A stretch of 8,772 nt of DNA. Origin: an uncultured Beijerinckiaceae bacterium (GTDB lineage: Bacteria; Pseudomonadota; Alphaproteobacteria; Rhizobiales; Beijerinckiaceae). Below are positions 1-6,692 of the stretch, in pieces. The stretch lies in NCBI GenBank assembly GCA_937873345.1, contig CALMRL010000087.1, positions 1-8,772 of the forward strand, given 5' to 3'. Numbering within the stretch: position 1 is the first letter of the stretch; every line of letters starts with the position of its first letter. The notes under the pieces are model-generated. The model saw only the letters and a program-made list of their open reading frames with translations, ran no database searches and had not been told where the DNA came from. The translations under genes were made by a program, and so were the position numbers.

Positions 1-51
1 CGCCGTAGCGTTGTGCCATGGTTCGATCGCGCCGACCATTGCAGCTGCCAT
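1..51 (-). CDS. 5' end of an unidentified gene, cut by the window edge
   Basis: An ATG at base 51 on the minus strand opens a frame that stays open for 17 codons to the window edge and reads MAAAMVGAIEPWHNATA. A clear ribosome-binding site (GGAAGGA) lies 7 bases before the ATG, which supports a real start. It begins 23 bases after the stop codon of the molybdenum-subunit gene on the same strand, so the two are probably co-transcribed. Seventeen residues are too few to assign a family. They do not resemble the usual N-termini of the FAD or Fe-S subunits of xanthine-dehydrogenase-type enzymes, but that is a weak argument. Confidence 0.55.
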   Translation of the reverse strand, partial: MAAAMVGAIEPWHNATA

Positions 52-74
52 GTGCCGGTCCTTCCACCCAACGA

Positions 75-2207
75 TCAAAGCAGGTCCTCGATGCGGATCG
101 GCAGGCGGCGGATGCGCCGTCCCGTGGCGGCGAAGACGGCGTTGGCGATCGCCGCGTTGACGCCGATGATCGCGATCTCGCCGATGCCCTTCACTCCGGC
201 CGGGTTCACCTGCTCGTCGTCGTCCGCAACCATGATCGCTTCGATGTCGGGCACGTCGGCATGCGTCGCGACCAGATAGTCGGCGAGATTGGCGTTGACA
301 TAGCGACCGGTCGCCGGGTCGATCTCGGTTGCCTCCAACAGCGCCGAGCCCAACCCCCACACCATGCCGCCGGTGAGCTGGCTGAGTGCCGTCAGCGGGT
401 TGAGGATGCGGCCGCCGGCAAAGGCGCCGACCATTCGCGAGACCCGCACCTCGCGCGTCAGGGCATGGACGTGCACCTCGACGAACTGCGCGCCGAAGGC
501 CGCGGCAATCCACCCACCGCCAAGCTGGCTGATCTGAGTGTGGCCGGTGGCGAGCTTCGCCGCTGCGTCCGGACCCGAGCCTTCGGGCAGGTGGGTGACG
601 GTGACGCTGGGCGCGGGATCATTGCGACCCGATTGCCGCTCTCGCAGCTCCACAATGGCTTGGTCGAGCGCGTTGATGAGCGACGTGGTGGTCATCGAGC
701 CACCGGAGAGGCCTGCCGGCGGCAAGTCGGTATCGCCGAGGCGCACCGTGACGCGTTCCACCGGCACGCCAAGCGCCTCCGCCATCCGACCGGCGAGCAG
801 GGTGGTGATGCCGGTGCCGATCTCATGATGCGCCGTTTCCACGATGGCGCCGCCGTCGGCGGTGAGAGACAGGCGCAGCGAGGCAGGCGCGATCTTGGTC
901 GGGCGCATCGCCGCCGCACAGCCGGCACCGACGAGCCAAGCGCCATCGCGGCGGCTGCCGGGCGCGGCACGCTCCTCTTCGCCCCAGCCGAAGCGCGCAG
1001 CCGCGGCATCGAAGCAGCGCATCAGGGGCCGAGTCGTAAAGCGATGGCCGGTGACGGGATCGTGCGCCGTGTCGTTGCGCCGGCGCAGTTCGACAGGGTC
1101 GAGCTTCAACGCCGCGGCGAGTTCATCCATCGCCGATTCCAGCGCGAACAAGTAGGGGACCTCGGGCGGCGCGCGCATCGGACCTGGCGTATTGCGATCG
1201 ACCCTGCCGAGGCGCTCCTCCAGCTCGACGTTGGCGCAGGCGTAGAGCCCCCCGGTCACGTCGGTGCCCGGCATCGCGAAATCGTCGAAGCGCGAGGTGG
1301 CGACGCTCGCGACATGGCGCAGCGCGGTAAGCCGCCCGTCGGCGCCGGCGGCCAGCGTGATGTCGTGACGGGTCTCGGGCCGGTGCGTGGCGATCGTGAA
1401 GCCTTCGGCGCGGCTCGGCACCAGTTGAACGGGTCGCTTGAGGCGTCGCGCCGCCAACGCCGCCAGCGCCGTGTGCTGCGACAGGTCGAGGCGCGAGCCG
1501 AAATGGCCGCCGACGAGCCGCGACAGCACGCGCACCTTATCGGAAGGCATGCCGAGCTGCGCGGCCAGCCCATGCTGCAGTCCGCAGACGAAGCGCGACG
1601 GTTCATGGACGGTGAGGTGATCGCCTTCCCAGGCGCAGCTCGTGGCGAAAAGCTCCAACGGGTTGTGGTGCTGCACCGGCGTCTCGTAGCGCGCTTCGAT
1701 CGTCACGGCGGCCGCGGCAAGCCCGGCGGCGACATCGCCGATGCCCGCGTTCTTGTGCTCTGACTTGATGTCGCCAAGCGGCTGGTCGTCGGCGAGGCGG
1801 AACGTTCCGGGCTCGGCGACGATCTCGACCTGCACTCCCGCGGCAGCCGCCGTAGCGGTCTCGGCGGTCTCGGCGAGGACGAGGGCGACGATCTGGCCGG
1901 GATAGGCGATGCGCGTGGAAGCAAGAGGCCGCCACGTCGAGTTGGCATAGCCGCCGGCCATTGCGTGCTTCACCTCGGCCACGGCATCGCCGAGTTCGAC
2001 ATGGGTCAGGACCGCGAGCACGCCGGGCGTTGCGAGGGCGACCTTCGCCTTGATGCGCTGCAGCGTGCCGATCGTCGGCGCCCGCACCAGGGCGGCGTGC
2101 GCCATGTTCGGCAAGGCCACGTCCGACTCGTAGCGGGCCTGACCCGTGACCTTGAGCGGTCCTTCCACGCGAGTCCGCGGACGGCCGAAGCTTGGATCAT
2201 GCGTCAT
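75..2207 (-). CDS. xanthine dehydrogenase/aldehyde oxidase family molybdenum-binding subunit (PaoC-like)
   Basis: This is the large catalytic subunit of a molybdenum hydroxylase of the xanthine oxidase family, which oxidises aldehydes or N-heterocycles with water as oxygen donor. With the ATG at 2207 it is 710 residues, close to the roughly 730 of E. coli PaoC. The N-terminus has the family pattern RTRVEGPLKVTGQARYESD. Cofactor motifs follow in order: GGHFGSR at about residue 233, MRAPPE around residue 345, EIGTGITTL near 465, SGGSMTTTS near 505, and a C-terminal GVKGIGE whose glutamate (about residue 677, bases 177-179) is the expected catalytic base. There is no Tat signal in the frame as called. 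A TTG at 2267 would add 20 residues, but family comparison favours 2207; neither start has a strong ribosome-binding site. The usual companion Fe-S and FAD subunit genes are not upstream, where a transposase relic sits instead. The reading frame is intact. The family is certain; the substrate is unknown. Confidence 0.93.
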   Translation of the reverse strand: MTHDPSFGRPRTRVEGPLKVTGQARYESDVALPNMAHAALVRAPTIGTLQRIKAKVALATPGVLAVLTHVELGDAVAEVKHAMAGGYANSTWRPLASTRIAYPGQIVALVLAETAETATAAAAGVQVEIVAEPGTFRLADDQPLGDIKSEHKNAGIGDVAAGLAAAAVTIEARYETPVQHHNPLELFATSCAWEGDHLTVHEPSRFVCGLQHGLAAQLGMPSDKVRVLSRLVGGHFGSRLDLSQHTALAALAARRLKRPVQLVPSRAEGFTIATHRPETRHDITLAAGADGRLTALRHVASVATSRFDDFAMPGTDVTGGLYACANVELEERLGRVDRNTPGPMRAPPEVPYLFALESAMDELAAALKLDPVELRRRNDTAHDPVTGHRFTTRPLMRCFDAAAARFGWGEEERAAPGSRRDGAWLVGAGCAAAMRPTKIAPASLRLSLTADGGAIVETAHHEIGTGITTLLAGRMAEALGVPVERVTVRLGDTDLPPAGLSGGSMTTTSLINALDQAIVELRERQSGRNDPAPSVTVTHLPEGSGPDAAAKLATGHTQISQLGGGWIAAAFGAQFVEVHVHALTREVRVSRMVGAFAGGRILNPLTALSQLTGGMVWGLGSALLEATEIDPATGRYVNANLADYLVATHADVPDIEAIMVADDDEQVNPAGVKGIGEIAIIGVNAAIANAVFAATGRRIRRLPIRIEDLL

Positions 2208-2297
2208 GACGCCGTCAACGCGCACCGGTCGGGCCGGGATGACCACTGCGACGCTTCTGCACGGCAAGAGGCAGCACGGGTCGGTCTTCGAACCTGC

Positions 2298-2796
2298 CGA
2301 TCGCCGTCGGCGTAGAGCACAAGGCGCATTGGGGCGGCGGCCACCACCCTATGACCATGCGCATCCACCAGCATCACGCGCTTGGCGCCCGACCAGCTTG
2401 TTGGCGCCATCGCGACCCCGCGGCCCGCGCACCCCGGTGCACTTGACGCTCTGGGTGTCGATGATCGCCAGCCGCGGCGCGATGGCGCCCGCAGCGGCGG
2501 CGCTGGCGACGGGCCAGGGCGCGCATCAGCTCCGCAAACAAGCCGCGCTCCATTCAGCGCCGGAACCAGCCGTACACTGTGCGCCGGGGCGGAAAGCCCG
2601 CAGGAAGCGCCCGCAAGCCGCCGCCCACCCGCAGGTGCCAGGCGATCGCCGCCAGAACCAGACGCGCCGGCGTCGCCTCCGGACTGCTTGGCGGGTCGGC
2701 CCGCGCCAGGAAGCGGGCTGCCTTGTCCAGGCTCGTTTGCGCCACGACATTTTTCAGGCGCGCCTCGTTACGCGCCCGATGCTGGTCCGTCCACAT
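2298..2796 (-). pseudogene. IS5-family transposase, inactivated
   Basis: The frame starts at an ATG at 2796 behind a GGAGAG ribosome-binding site. It reads MWTDQHRARNEARLK, then ATPARLVLAAIAWHLRVGGG, then PPRRTVYGWFRR, typical of IS5-family transposases. A TGA at 2554-2556 stands where the family normally has Trp and the same frame continues (MERGLFAELMRALARR), so this looks like a TGG-to-TGA nonsense change. Near 2484-2490 the similarity moves to another frame (PRLAIIDTQSVKCTGVRGPR, carrying the first catalytic Asp). Near 2381-2390 it moves again (KRVMLVDAHGHRVVAA). The text then jumps to RLVLYADGD, matching the second-Asp region (usually YADGGY), so about 20-30 residues appear deleted between them. 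The last part with the catalytic Glu is missing. The protein cannot be functional. Confidence 0.85.
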
Positions 2797-2888
2797 CTGC
2801 TCTCCACCCCACTCCGCCAGGCGGATGTTCTCTTCGGATCGAAGAAAGATGGAGGCCGCCAGCAAAGGCCCTCAAACAGGCTTTCAGA
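2298..2888 (-). mobile_element. relic of an IS5-family insertion sequence
   Basis: A minus-strand transposase remnant is preceded by about 90 bases of non-coding leader. The leader contains CTCTGAAAGCCTGTTTGAGG (minus strand, about 2870-2889), which looks like an IS terminal repeat. I found no inverted partner of this sequence on the other side, between the transposase remnant and the molybdenum-subunit gene, so that end appears to have been lost. The element lies between the molybdenum-subunit gene and the CMD/SDR pair. Its boundaries are approximate: the outer limit is set by the candidate terminal repeat and the inner limit by where transposase similarity fades. Confidence 0.65.
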
Positions 2889-2903
2889 GAACCTTATTGA
2901 AAA

Positions 2904-2909
2904 ATTATA
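2904..2909 (-). promoter_or_regulatory. possible leftward -10 box in an AT-rich patch
   Basis: The minus strand carries a perfect TATAAT at this position, inside the AT-richer stretch of about 2890-3000 that contrasts with the GC-rich surroundings. It would direct transcription leftward through the IS relic toward the molybdenum-subunit gene. The hexamer 17 bases upstream is a poor match to TTGACA, so this is only a candidate. It could be a promoter of the former IS or of its insertion site. Confidence 0.25.
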
Positions 2910-2941
2910 TGACGGTCTTGGCTCGAGCACCATTGTCGTCG

Positions 2942-2957
2942 TTGCTCTGAAGAGCAA
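2942..2957. repeat. short perfect inverted repeat downstream of the CMD-like gene
   Basis: TTGCTCT and AGAGCAA (2942-2948 and 2951-2957) are perfect 7-base complements separated by two bases. In RNA this would fold as a 5-6 bp stem. It lies 45-60 bases beyond the stop codon of the CMD-like gene, where a terminator could sit, but no T-tract follows on the minus strand. A second, looser inverted repeat (CTCGATG at 2959-2965, CATCGAG at 2992-2998) lies beside it. Function is unproven. Confidence 0.3.
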
Positions 2958-3001
2958 ACTCGATGCGTGCTTCTATTGATAAAATATATGCCATCGAGCA
3001 C

Positions 3002-3589
3002 CTACTGTCCCGCCGCGCTACCATCTTGCTGCTCGGGAACCGGCACATCAAAGCCGTTCAGCGTGGTGCAGACCATCGCGTACAGTCCCACGAGGTAGAT
3101 GAGTTCGGCTACACCGTGGGGGCCGAAGGCATCGTGAGCCCGCTCATAGGTGGCGCGCGGCAACACCCCACCAGCGCCCAACGCATAGGTGACATCGAAC
3201 GCAGCGGCCTCGGCTTCGTCGAGATCGTGGGGACGCTGTCCCGCGACGATGGTTGCGAGCTTGCTTGCGGCAAGCTGCTTCTCCCTGGCGACATGGACGT
3301 GGGCGTAGATCTCGAACGCCGCCTTGAAGCGCGCCCCCGTGACAAGGATGGCGATCTGCCGAGCCTCGTCGGGCAACACCGATCGTGATGCGAGGGATTC
3401 CGTAAGAGCCCAGACAGCCTTACCGACATGCGGTTCATGGAGCCATGGGTTGAAGGGTCCAAGCAGCGCACCGTCCTCGCGCACCGCCTTGAAACTCGAG
3501 AACTGCTTCTGGATGCCCGCTCGCAGCGTGTGGTAGAGAGGCTTCTGTTCCATAGAAAGTTCAGCGGGCGGGATCGGCGCAAGGCGCAT
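3002..3589 (-). CDS. carboxymuconolactone decarboxylase (CMD/AhpD-like) family protein
   Basis: A 195-residue protein with the all-helical CMD fold signature: an N-terminal stretch ending in GPFNPWLHEPHVGKAVW (about residues 44-60), then LPDEARQIAILVTGARFKAA and FEIYAHVHVA (about 72-101), and a C-terminal NGFDVPVP. Glu93, His97 and His99 stand where the family has its conserved E and H residues. The CxxC pair of the AhpD peroxidase branch is absent; the only cysteine seen is Cys174. Peroxidase activity of the AhpD type is therefore unlikely, and a decarboxylase, isomerase or lyase-like role is more plausible. The ATG at 3589 is supported by AAGGA seven bases upstream. The gene lies 65 bases after the SDR gene on the same strand, consistent with an operon. 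The substrate cannot be read from the sequence. The family is confident; the exact reaction is unknown. Confidence 0.88.
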   Translation of the reverse strand: MRLAPIPPAELSMEQKPLYHTLRAGIQKQFSSFKAVREDGALLGPFNPWLHEPHVGKAVWALTESLASRSVLPDEARQIAILVTGARFKAAFEIYAHVHVAREKQLAASKLATIVAGQRPHDLDEAEAAAFDVTYALGAGGVLPRATYERAHDAFGPHGVAELIYLVGLYAMVCTTLNGFDVPVPEQQDGSAAGQ

Positions 3590-3654
3590 TCTGACATCCT
3601 TGGATGCAAGAGAAAGGTTCTAGTCGAGCTGCGGAATGTTGCGATCCCAAAGGA

Positions 3655-4449
3655 TCATGCGCCCTTGGGCTCCGACATCTTGCGGTGCACGGCCGCGACA
3701 ACGCTGTCGGGCAATACATCGGCAACGATCGTGGCAAGTTTACTCTTCACCCCGTAGACGATGTCGGCATCGCCCCGCATCAGGGCCTCGTAGCCGAGCT
3801 TGGCAACGGCGGCTGGATCATCCTTCTTCGACCCGCCCACCGGCGTGTCCGAAGCCATCCCCGCCGTCTCAAAGAAGTGCGTATCGGTGACGCCCGGCTT
3901 CAGCACCGTCACGGTAACGCCCGTGTCTTTCAGCTCGTCGCGGATCGCAGCGCCGAACAAGTTTAGGAAGCTCTTGGAGGCGTTATAGACGGCCTGGAAG
4001 CTGCCGGCGAGGTAGCCGGCAATCGAGCCGGTGATGAGGATGCGGCCGGCGCCGCGGCTACGCATGTCGCGCCCGATCTTGTGCACGAGGTAGACGGTGC
4101 CGGTGATGTTGGTGTCGATGAGATGATCGACGTCAGCCCAGTCCTGGTCGAAGAAGCCATGACCGAGACCGCGTCCAGCGTTGGCGAACAGAAGCTCTAC
4201 GGGCTGGCCCGTGGCTTGTGCCGCCGCGTAGAGCTTGTCATTGCCTTCGGTGGTCGCGAGATCCGCCTCGACCGCTGCGACGCTTGCTGCACCCGCTTTG
4301 CGGAAGTCCTTCGCGACGGTGGTAATGGAGGCCTGGTCGGAGGCGACGACGAGGTCGTGGCCGTTGCGGGCCGCGCACATCGCCAGTTCGTAGCCGATGC
4401 CGGCGGAGGCGCCGGTGACGACGGCGATGGGGCGGGTGGCTTGTGACAT
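3655..4449 (-). CDS. short-chain dehydrogenase/reductase (SDR) family oxidoreductase
   Basis: A 264-residue classical SDR, a cytoplasmic NAD(P)-dependent alcohol/ketone oxidoreductase. Visible motifs are the nucleotide-binding TGASAGIG (residues 12-19), NAG at 90-92 and Asn114. The catalytic residues are Ser142, Tyr155 and Lys159 in ITGS and YNASK, followed by the usual PG (LKPGVTDTHFF). The end of the second strand reads VVASDQ. Asp38 there might favour NAD, but this is uncertain. The start at 4449 is chosen because GGAGAAGGA ends 3-4 bases upstream and MSQATRPIAVVTG fits the family; the frame also runs open upstream to 4521. The gene is first in a probable two-gene unit with the CMD-like gene. 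It is divergent from the MocR-type regulator, so it is a natural candidate target of that regulator. Confidence 0.93.
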   Translation of the reverse strand: MSQATRPIAVVTGASAGIGYELAMCAARNGHDLVVASDQASITTVAKDFRKAGAASVAAVEADLATTEGNDKLYAAAQATGQPVELLFANAGRGLGHGFFDQDWADVDHLIDTNITGTVYLVHKIGRDMRSRGAGRILITGSIAGYLAGSFQAVYNASKSFLNLFGAAIRDELKDTGVTVTVLKPGVTDTHFFETAGMASDTPVGGSKKDDPAAVAKLGYEALMRGDADIVYGVKSKLATIVADVLPDSVVAAVHRKMSEPKGA

Positions 4450-5037
4450 GATCCTTCTCCGCTTGGAAAACCGCGCAAGCAGCAGCAGGCAGCATGGTTC
4501 CCGTGCTTCCGAGAACGTCATAGGTCGCCTGCTACGACCATCTTGGGTCGGCAGCTGCCGGGGCGGAAATGTCCGCTTTCTTGCACCCCGTGTCCAAAAG
4601 AGACGAGTCGCAAACGGCCAGGATTAGAAGAGCCGCCAAAGCCGCCTTTATGTACACCGCGATCATGGTAAAGGTAATGCGTGTACATAGCGATCAAGCG
4701 TGCCTGCTGCACCATCGCAATCGATCTGCGCGCTTCTCGGCCATTTCCGCTACGGTGCCACGAGCGCTGAACGCGGACGGGGCACCATTGCTCTTCTGGC
4801 CGCCGCGTTTCATGGGGGTGGTCTACGGGCGCCCACGCACGGAGCATGTCTCGCGTGCAATCTCGGGTTTGCCACGGATCGGGGTCAGTAAATGTCGAGC
4901 CGCAAGGGCACAAGACATCAGATTTCCGCATGTCGGAACATCGCGCGAGGGTCGATTGACTCCCATCGAGTAACGGATGGATCAAGGTCCGCTTGTCCGC
5001 GCAGCGAGGTGTCCGCCGCCTCGTTCTTCGAGGGCAG
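4450..5037. other. 588-base intergenic region between divergent SDR and regulator genes
   Basis: No convincing gene is present. Open frames on both strands (for example plus 4569-4973 and minus 4518-5225) give low-complexity, Arg/Ser/Cys-rich translations with no recognisable domain. The region is much longer than a simple divergent promoter needs. Its notable content is the direct-repeat operator candidate at 4651-4696. A TTGACT at 4956-4961 could be a -35 element for the regulator, but no good -10 box follows at the expected distance. Confidence 0.6.
4651..4696. promoter_or_regulatory. candidate MocR-type operator: two direct repeats, 31-base period
   Basis: TGTACA-CC-GCGATCA (4651-4665) and TGTACA-TA-GCGATCA (4682-4696) match at 13 of 15 positions and start exactly 31 bases apart, about three helical turns. 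Each TGTACA is itself palindromic, so the flanks also form an inverted repeat (ATGTACAC at 4650-4657 with GTGTACAT at 4681-4688). MocR-family regulators such as GabR are known to bind paired direct repeats roughly three turns apart in divergent promoter regions, which fits this arrangement. I saw no further TGTACA in the window. The site lies about 200 bases upstream of the SDR start and about 340 bases upstream of the regulator start. Binding by the neighbouring regulator is inferred. Confidence 0.55.
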
Positions 5038-6537
5038 ATGCTTCCGCGCGGACGAGTGTCGGTGATGCAGATTTCCATACACCTCGACCCGAAGCGAGGT
5101 TCGACGCTGCAAGGCCAGCTTTCCGAGCAGATGACGGCCCTCATCCGCGGCGGACAGCTCAAGCCGGGCCAGATGCTGCCGAGCTCGCGCGAGCTCAGCC
5201 GCCAGCTCGGCGTGTCGCGCAACACCGTCTCCGAAGTCTACTGCCGCCTCGCGTCGCAAGGGTACATCCATACCGTGTTGGCGCGCGGGACCTTCGTGCG
5301 CTCGGCAACGCCGGAGGACGCCATGCTGGGCGGCGCCAAGGCGATGATCGAGAAAGGCGTGCCGCCCGTCGCCGTCAACCTGCCACTGCCCTACTCCGCG
5401 CGAGGGCTGCCGGGGCTTTTCAGCCCGCCCGACCCAGATATCCGCACCGATTTCCGCTTCGGCCGCGCCGATGCACAGTCCTTTCCCGAAAAGACCTGGC
5501 GACGGCTGCTCCTCGAATGTCTCGGCGGCGCGCCCGAACGTATCAGCCAGTACAACGATCCGTCGGGACTGCCGGAACTGCGCGAGCTCATCGCCGCCTT
5601 CGTCGGACCGGCGCGTGGCATCAATGCGAAGGCCGGTGACATCATCGTCGTCAGCGGCTTTCAGCAGGGCATCGACCTGACCGCGCATTTGCTCGTCGGC
5701 GTCAACGCGCCCGTGCTCATCGAGGCGCCCTGCTATCGAGGCGCGGCGTTCCTGTTCGAGAGCTACGGCGGACGGGTATCGCCGATCGCGATCGACGATG
5801 CCGGCCTTCTGGTCGACCGACTGCCCAAAGAGTTCGTGAAGCTCGTCTACGTCACGCCGTCGCATCAGTTTCCGACCGGCGTGACGATGACGCTGGGGCG
5901 ACGCCTGCAACTGCTCGAATGGGCGGCGCGGGTCGGCGCCTACATCCTCGAAGTCGATTACGATTCCGACTTCCGCTACGAGGGGCAGATCCTGCCCTCG
6001 CTCTTTTCCCTCGACCGCAACAATTGCGTGATCTACCTGAATTCCTTCTCGCGATCGCTCGGGCCGGGGCTGCGGCTCGGCTACATGATCTTGCCGCCCA
6101 GCCTTCTTCGCGCGGCCTCGATCCTCAAGGGGCTGATCGACAACGGCTGTCCCTGGCTCGAGCAGGCGACGCTTGCCCAATTCATGCGCAACAGAAGCCT
6201 GGACGAGCAGATCAAGCGCGTGCGTCAGACCTACATGCGCCGGCGCGACGCCGTCGTCGCCTCGCTCGCGGAGCATTTCGGCGACCCCTCCCTGACCGGA
6301 ACCGAGGGCGGTACGCATATGCTGTGGCGCGCGCCAGAGCACGTCGGCAGCGCACGCGAGATCGCGCGCAAGGCGCGATCCGTCGGCATCGGCCTGCACC
6401 CGCTCGAAGATAGCGCCGTGCTGTTCCAGCAAAGCCTTCACAACTCAGAACGAAGCATCCTTATCGGCTACACCCACCTGGCGGAGTCGCAGATCGTAGA
6501 CGGCATCACGCGGGTCGCGAGGGCCGCGTCCGTCTGA
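5038..6537 (+). CDS. MocR/GabR-type transcriptional regulator (GntR wHTH fused to aminotransferase-like domain) with altered PLP site
   Basis: A 499-residue fusion, near the usual MocR length (GabR has 479). An N-terminal GntR-type winged helix-turn-helix (about residues 22-88; LPSSRELSRQLGVSRNTV) is joined by a linker to a class I aminotransferase-like domain (about 130-495) with YNDPSGLPELR, GFQQGIDL, TPSHQFPTGVTM, DYDSDFRYEG and GPGLRLGYMILPP. The expected PLP lysine in SFSKSL is arginine here (SFSRSL, Arg339, codon CGA at 6052-6054). The expected Asp before DYD is valine (Val306, GTC at 5953-5955), while the Tyr two residues on is kept. The spacing to GabR Asp279, Tyr281 and Lys312 is ungapped. 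Starts at TTG 4993, ATG 5038 and ATG 5065 are all possible; 5038 has GAGGG just upstream, while 5065 fits the shortest family N-termini. It probably acts on the divergent SDR/CMD genes, the downstream molybdoenzyme gene, or itself. Confidence 0.92.
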   Translation: MLPRGRVSVMQISIHLDPKRGSTLQGQLSEQMTALIRGGQLKPGQMLPSSRELSRQLGVSRNTVSEVYCRLASQGYIHTVLARGTFVRSATPEDAMLGGAKAMIEKGVPPVAVNLPLPYSARGLPGLFSPPDPDIRTDFRFGRADAQSFPEKTWRRLLLECLGGAPERISQYNDPSGLPELRELIAAFVGPARGINAKAGDIIVVSGFQQGIDLTAHLLVGVNAPVLIEAPCYRGAAFLFESYGGRVSPIAIDDAGLLVDRLPKEFVKLVYVTPSHQFPTGVTMTLGRRLQLLEWAARVGAYILEVDYDSDFRYEGQILPSLFSLDRNNCVIYLNSFSRSLGPGLRLGYMILPPSLLRAASILKGLIDNGCPWLEQATLAQFMRNRSLDEQIKRVRQTYMRRRDAVVASLAEHFGDPSLTGTEGGTHMLWRAPEHVGSAREIARKARSVGIGLHPLEDSAVLFQQSLHNSERSILIGYTHLAESQIVDGITRVARAASV

Positions 6538-6615
6538 GAGCCCGACTGGCACCTTGGAACAATTAACGGCTGGACCTTCTCACCGCCTGTCCTGGCCTTA
6601 ATCTTGCCTGCAATG

Positions 6616-6668
6616 TCGGCATGGACGCTTTCCGGGGTGTGCCCGGATCGTCAACGAAGTCATGCCGA
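6616..6668 (+). promoter_or_regulatory. nested stem-loop in the leader of the molybdoenzyme gene
   Basis: TCGGCATG (6616-6623) and CATGCCGA (6661-6668) are perfect complements, extendable by two G-U pairs. They enclose a second perfect hairpin, TCCGGG-GTGTG-CCCGGA (6631-6647). The outer stem ends 12 bases before the AAGGAG ribosome-binding site (6681-6686). No T-tract follows, so it is not a standard terminator for the regulator gene. It could be a translational control element or simply chance pairing in GC-rich DNA. I cannot match it to the known Moco or Tuco RNA motif by eye. Confidence 0.35.
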
Positions 6669-6692
6669 TGCAGCTTGAGCAAGGAGCTGAGC

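Noticed and set aside
18..1763. Long plus-strand open frame of 581 codons opposite the molybdenum-subunit gene
   Set aside because: Its translation is Arg/Gly/Ala-rich without domains. It is antisense to a gene with clear family motifs and is a by-product of high GC.
3643..3656. GATCC-CAAA-GGATC hairpin at the SDR stop codon
   Set aside because: The stem has only five base pairs, lacks a T-tract, and lies inside a probable operon, so it is unlikely to be a terminator.
4569..4973. Plus-strand 134-codon frame in the divergent intergenic region
   Set aside because: It has a weak ribosome-binding site, a composition unlike a folded protein and no family resemblance, and it runs through the operator-like repeats.
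4918..6441. Long minus-strand open frame opposite the MocR-type regulator
   Set aside because: It has no recognisable domain, mirrors the regulator's codons, and the plus-strand frame has unmistakable GntR and aminotransferase motifs.
6613..6678. 21-codon upstream frame (ATG to TGA) ending just before the molybdoenzyme ribosome-binding site
   Set aside because: There is no ribosome-binding site before its ATG, and a frame this short occurs easily by chance.
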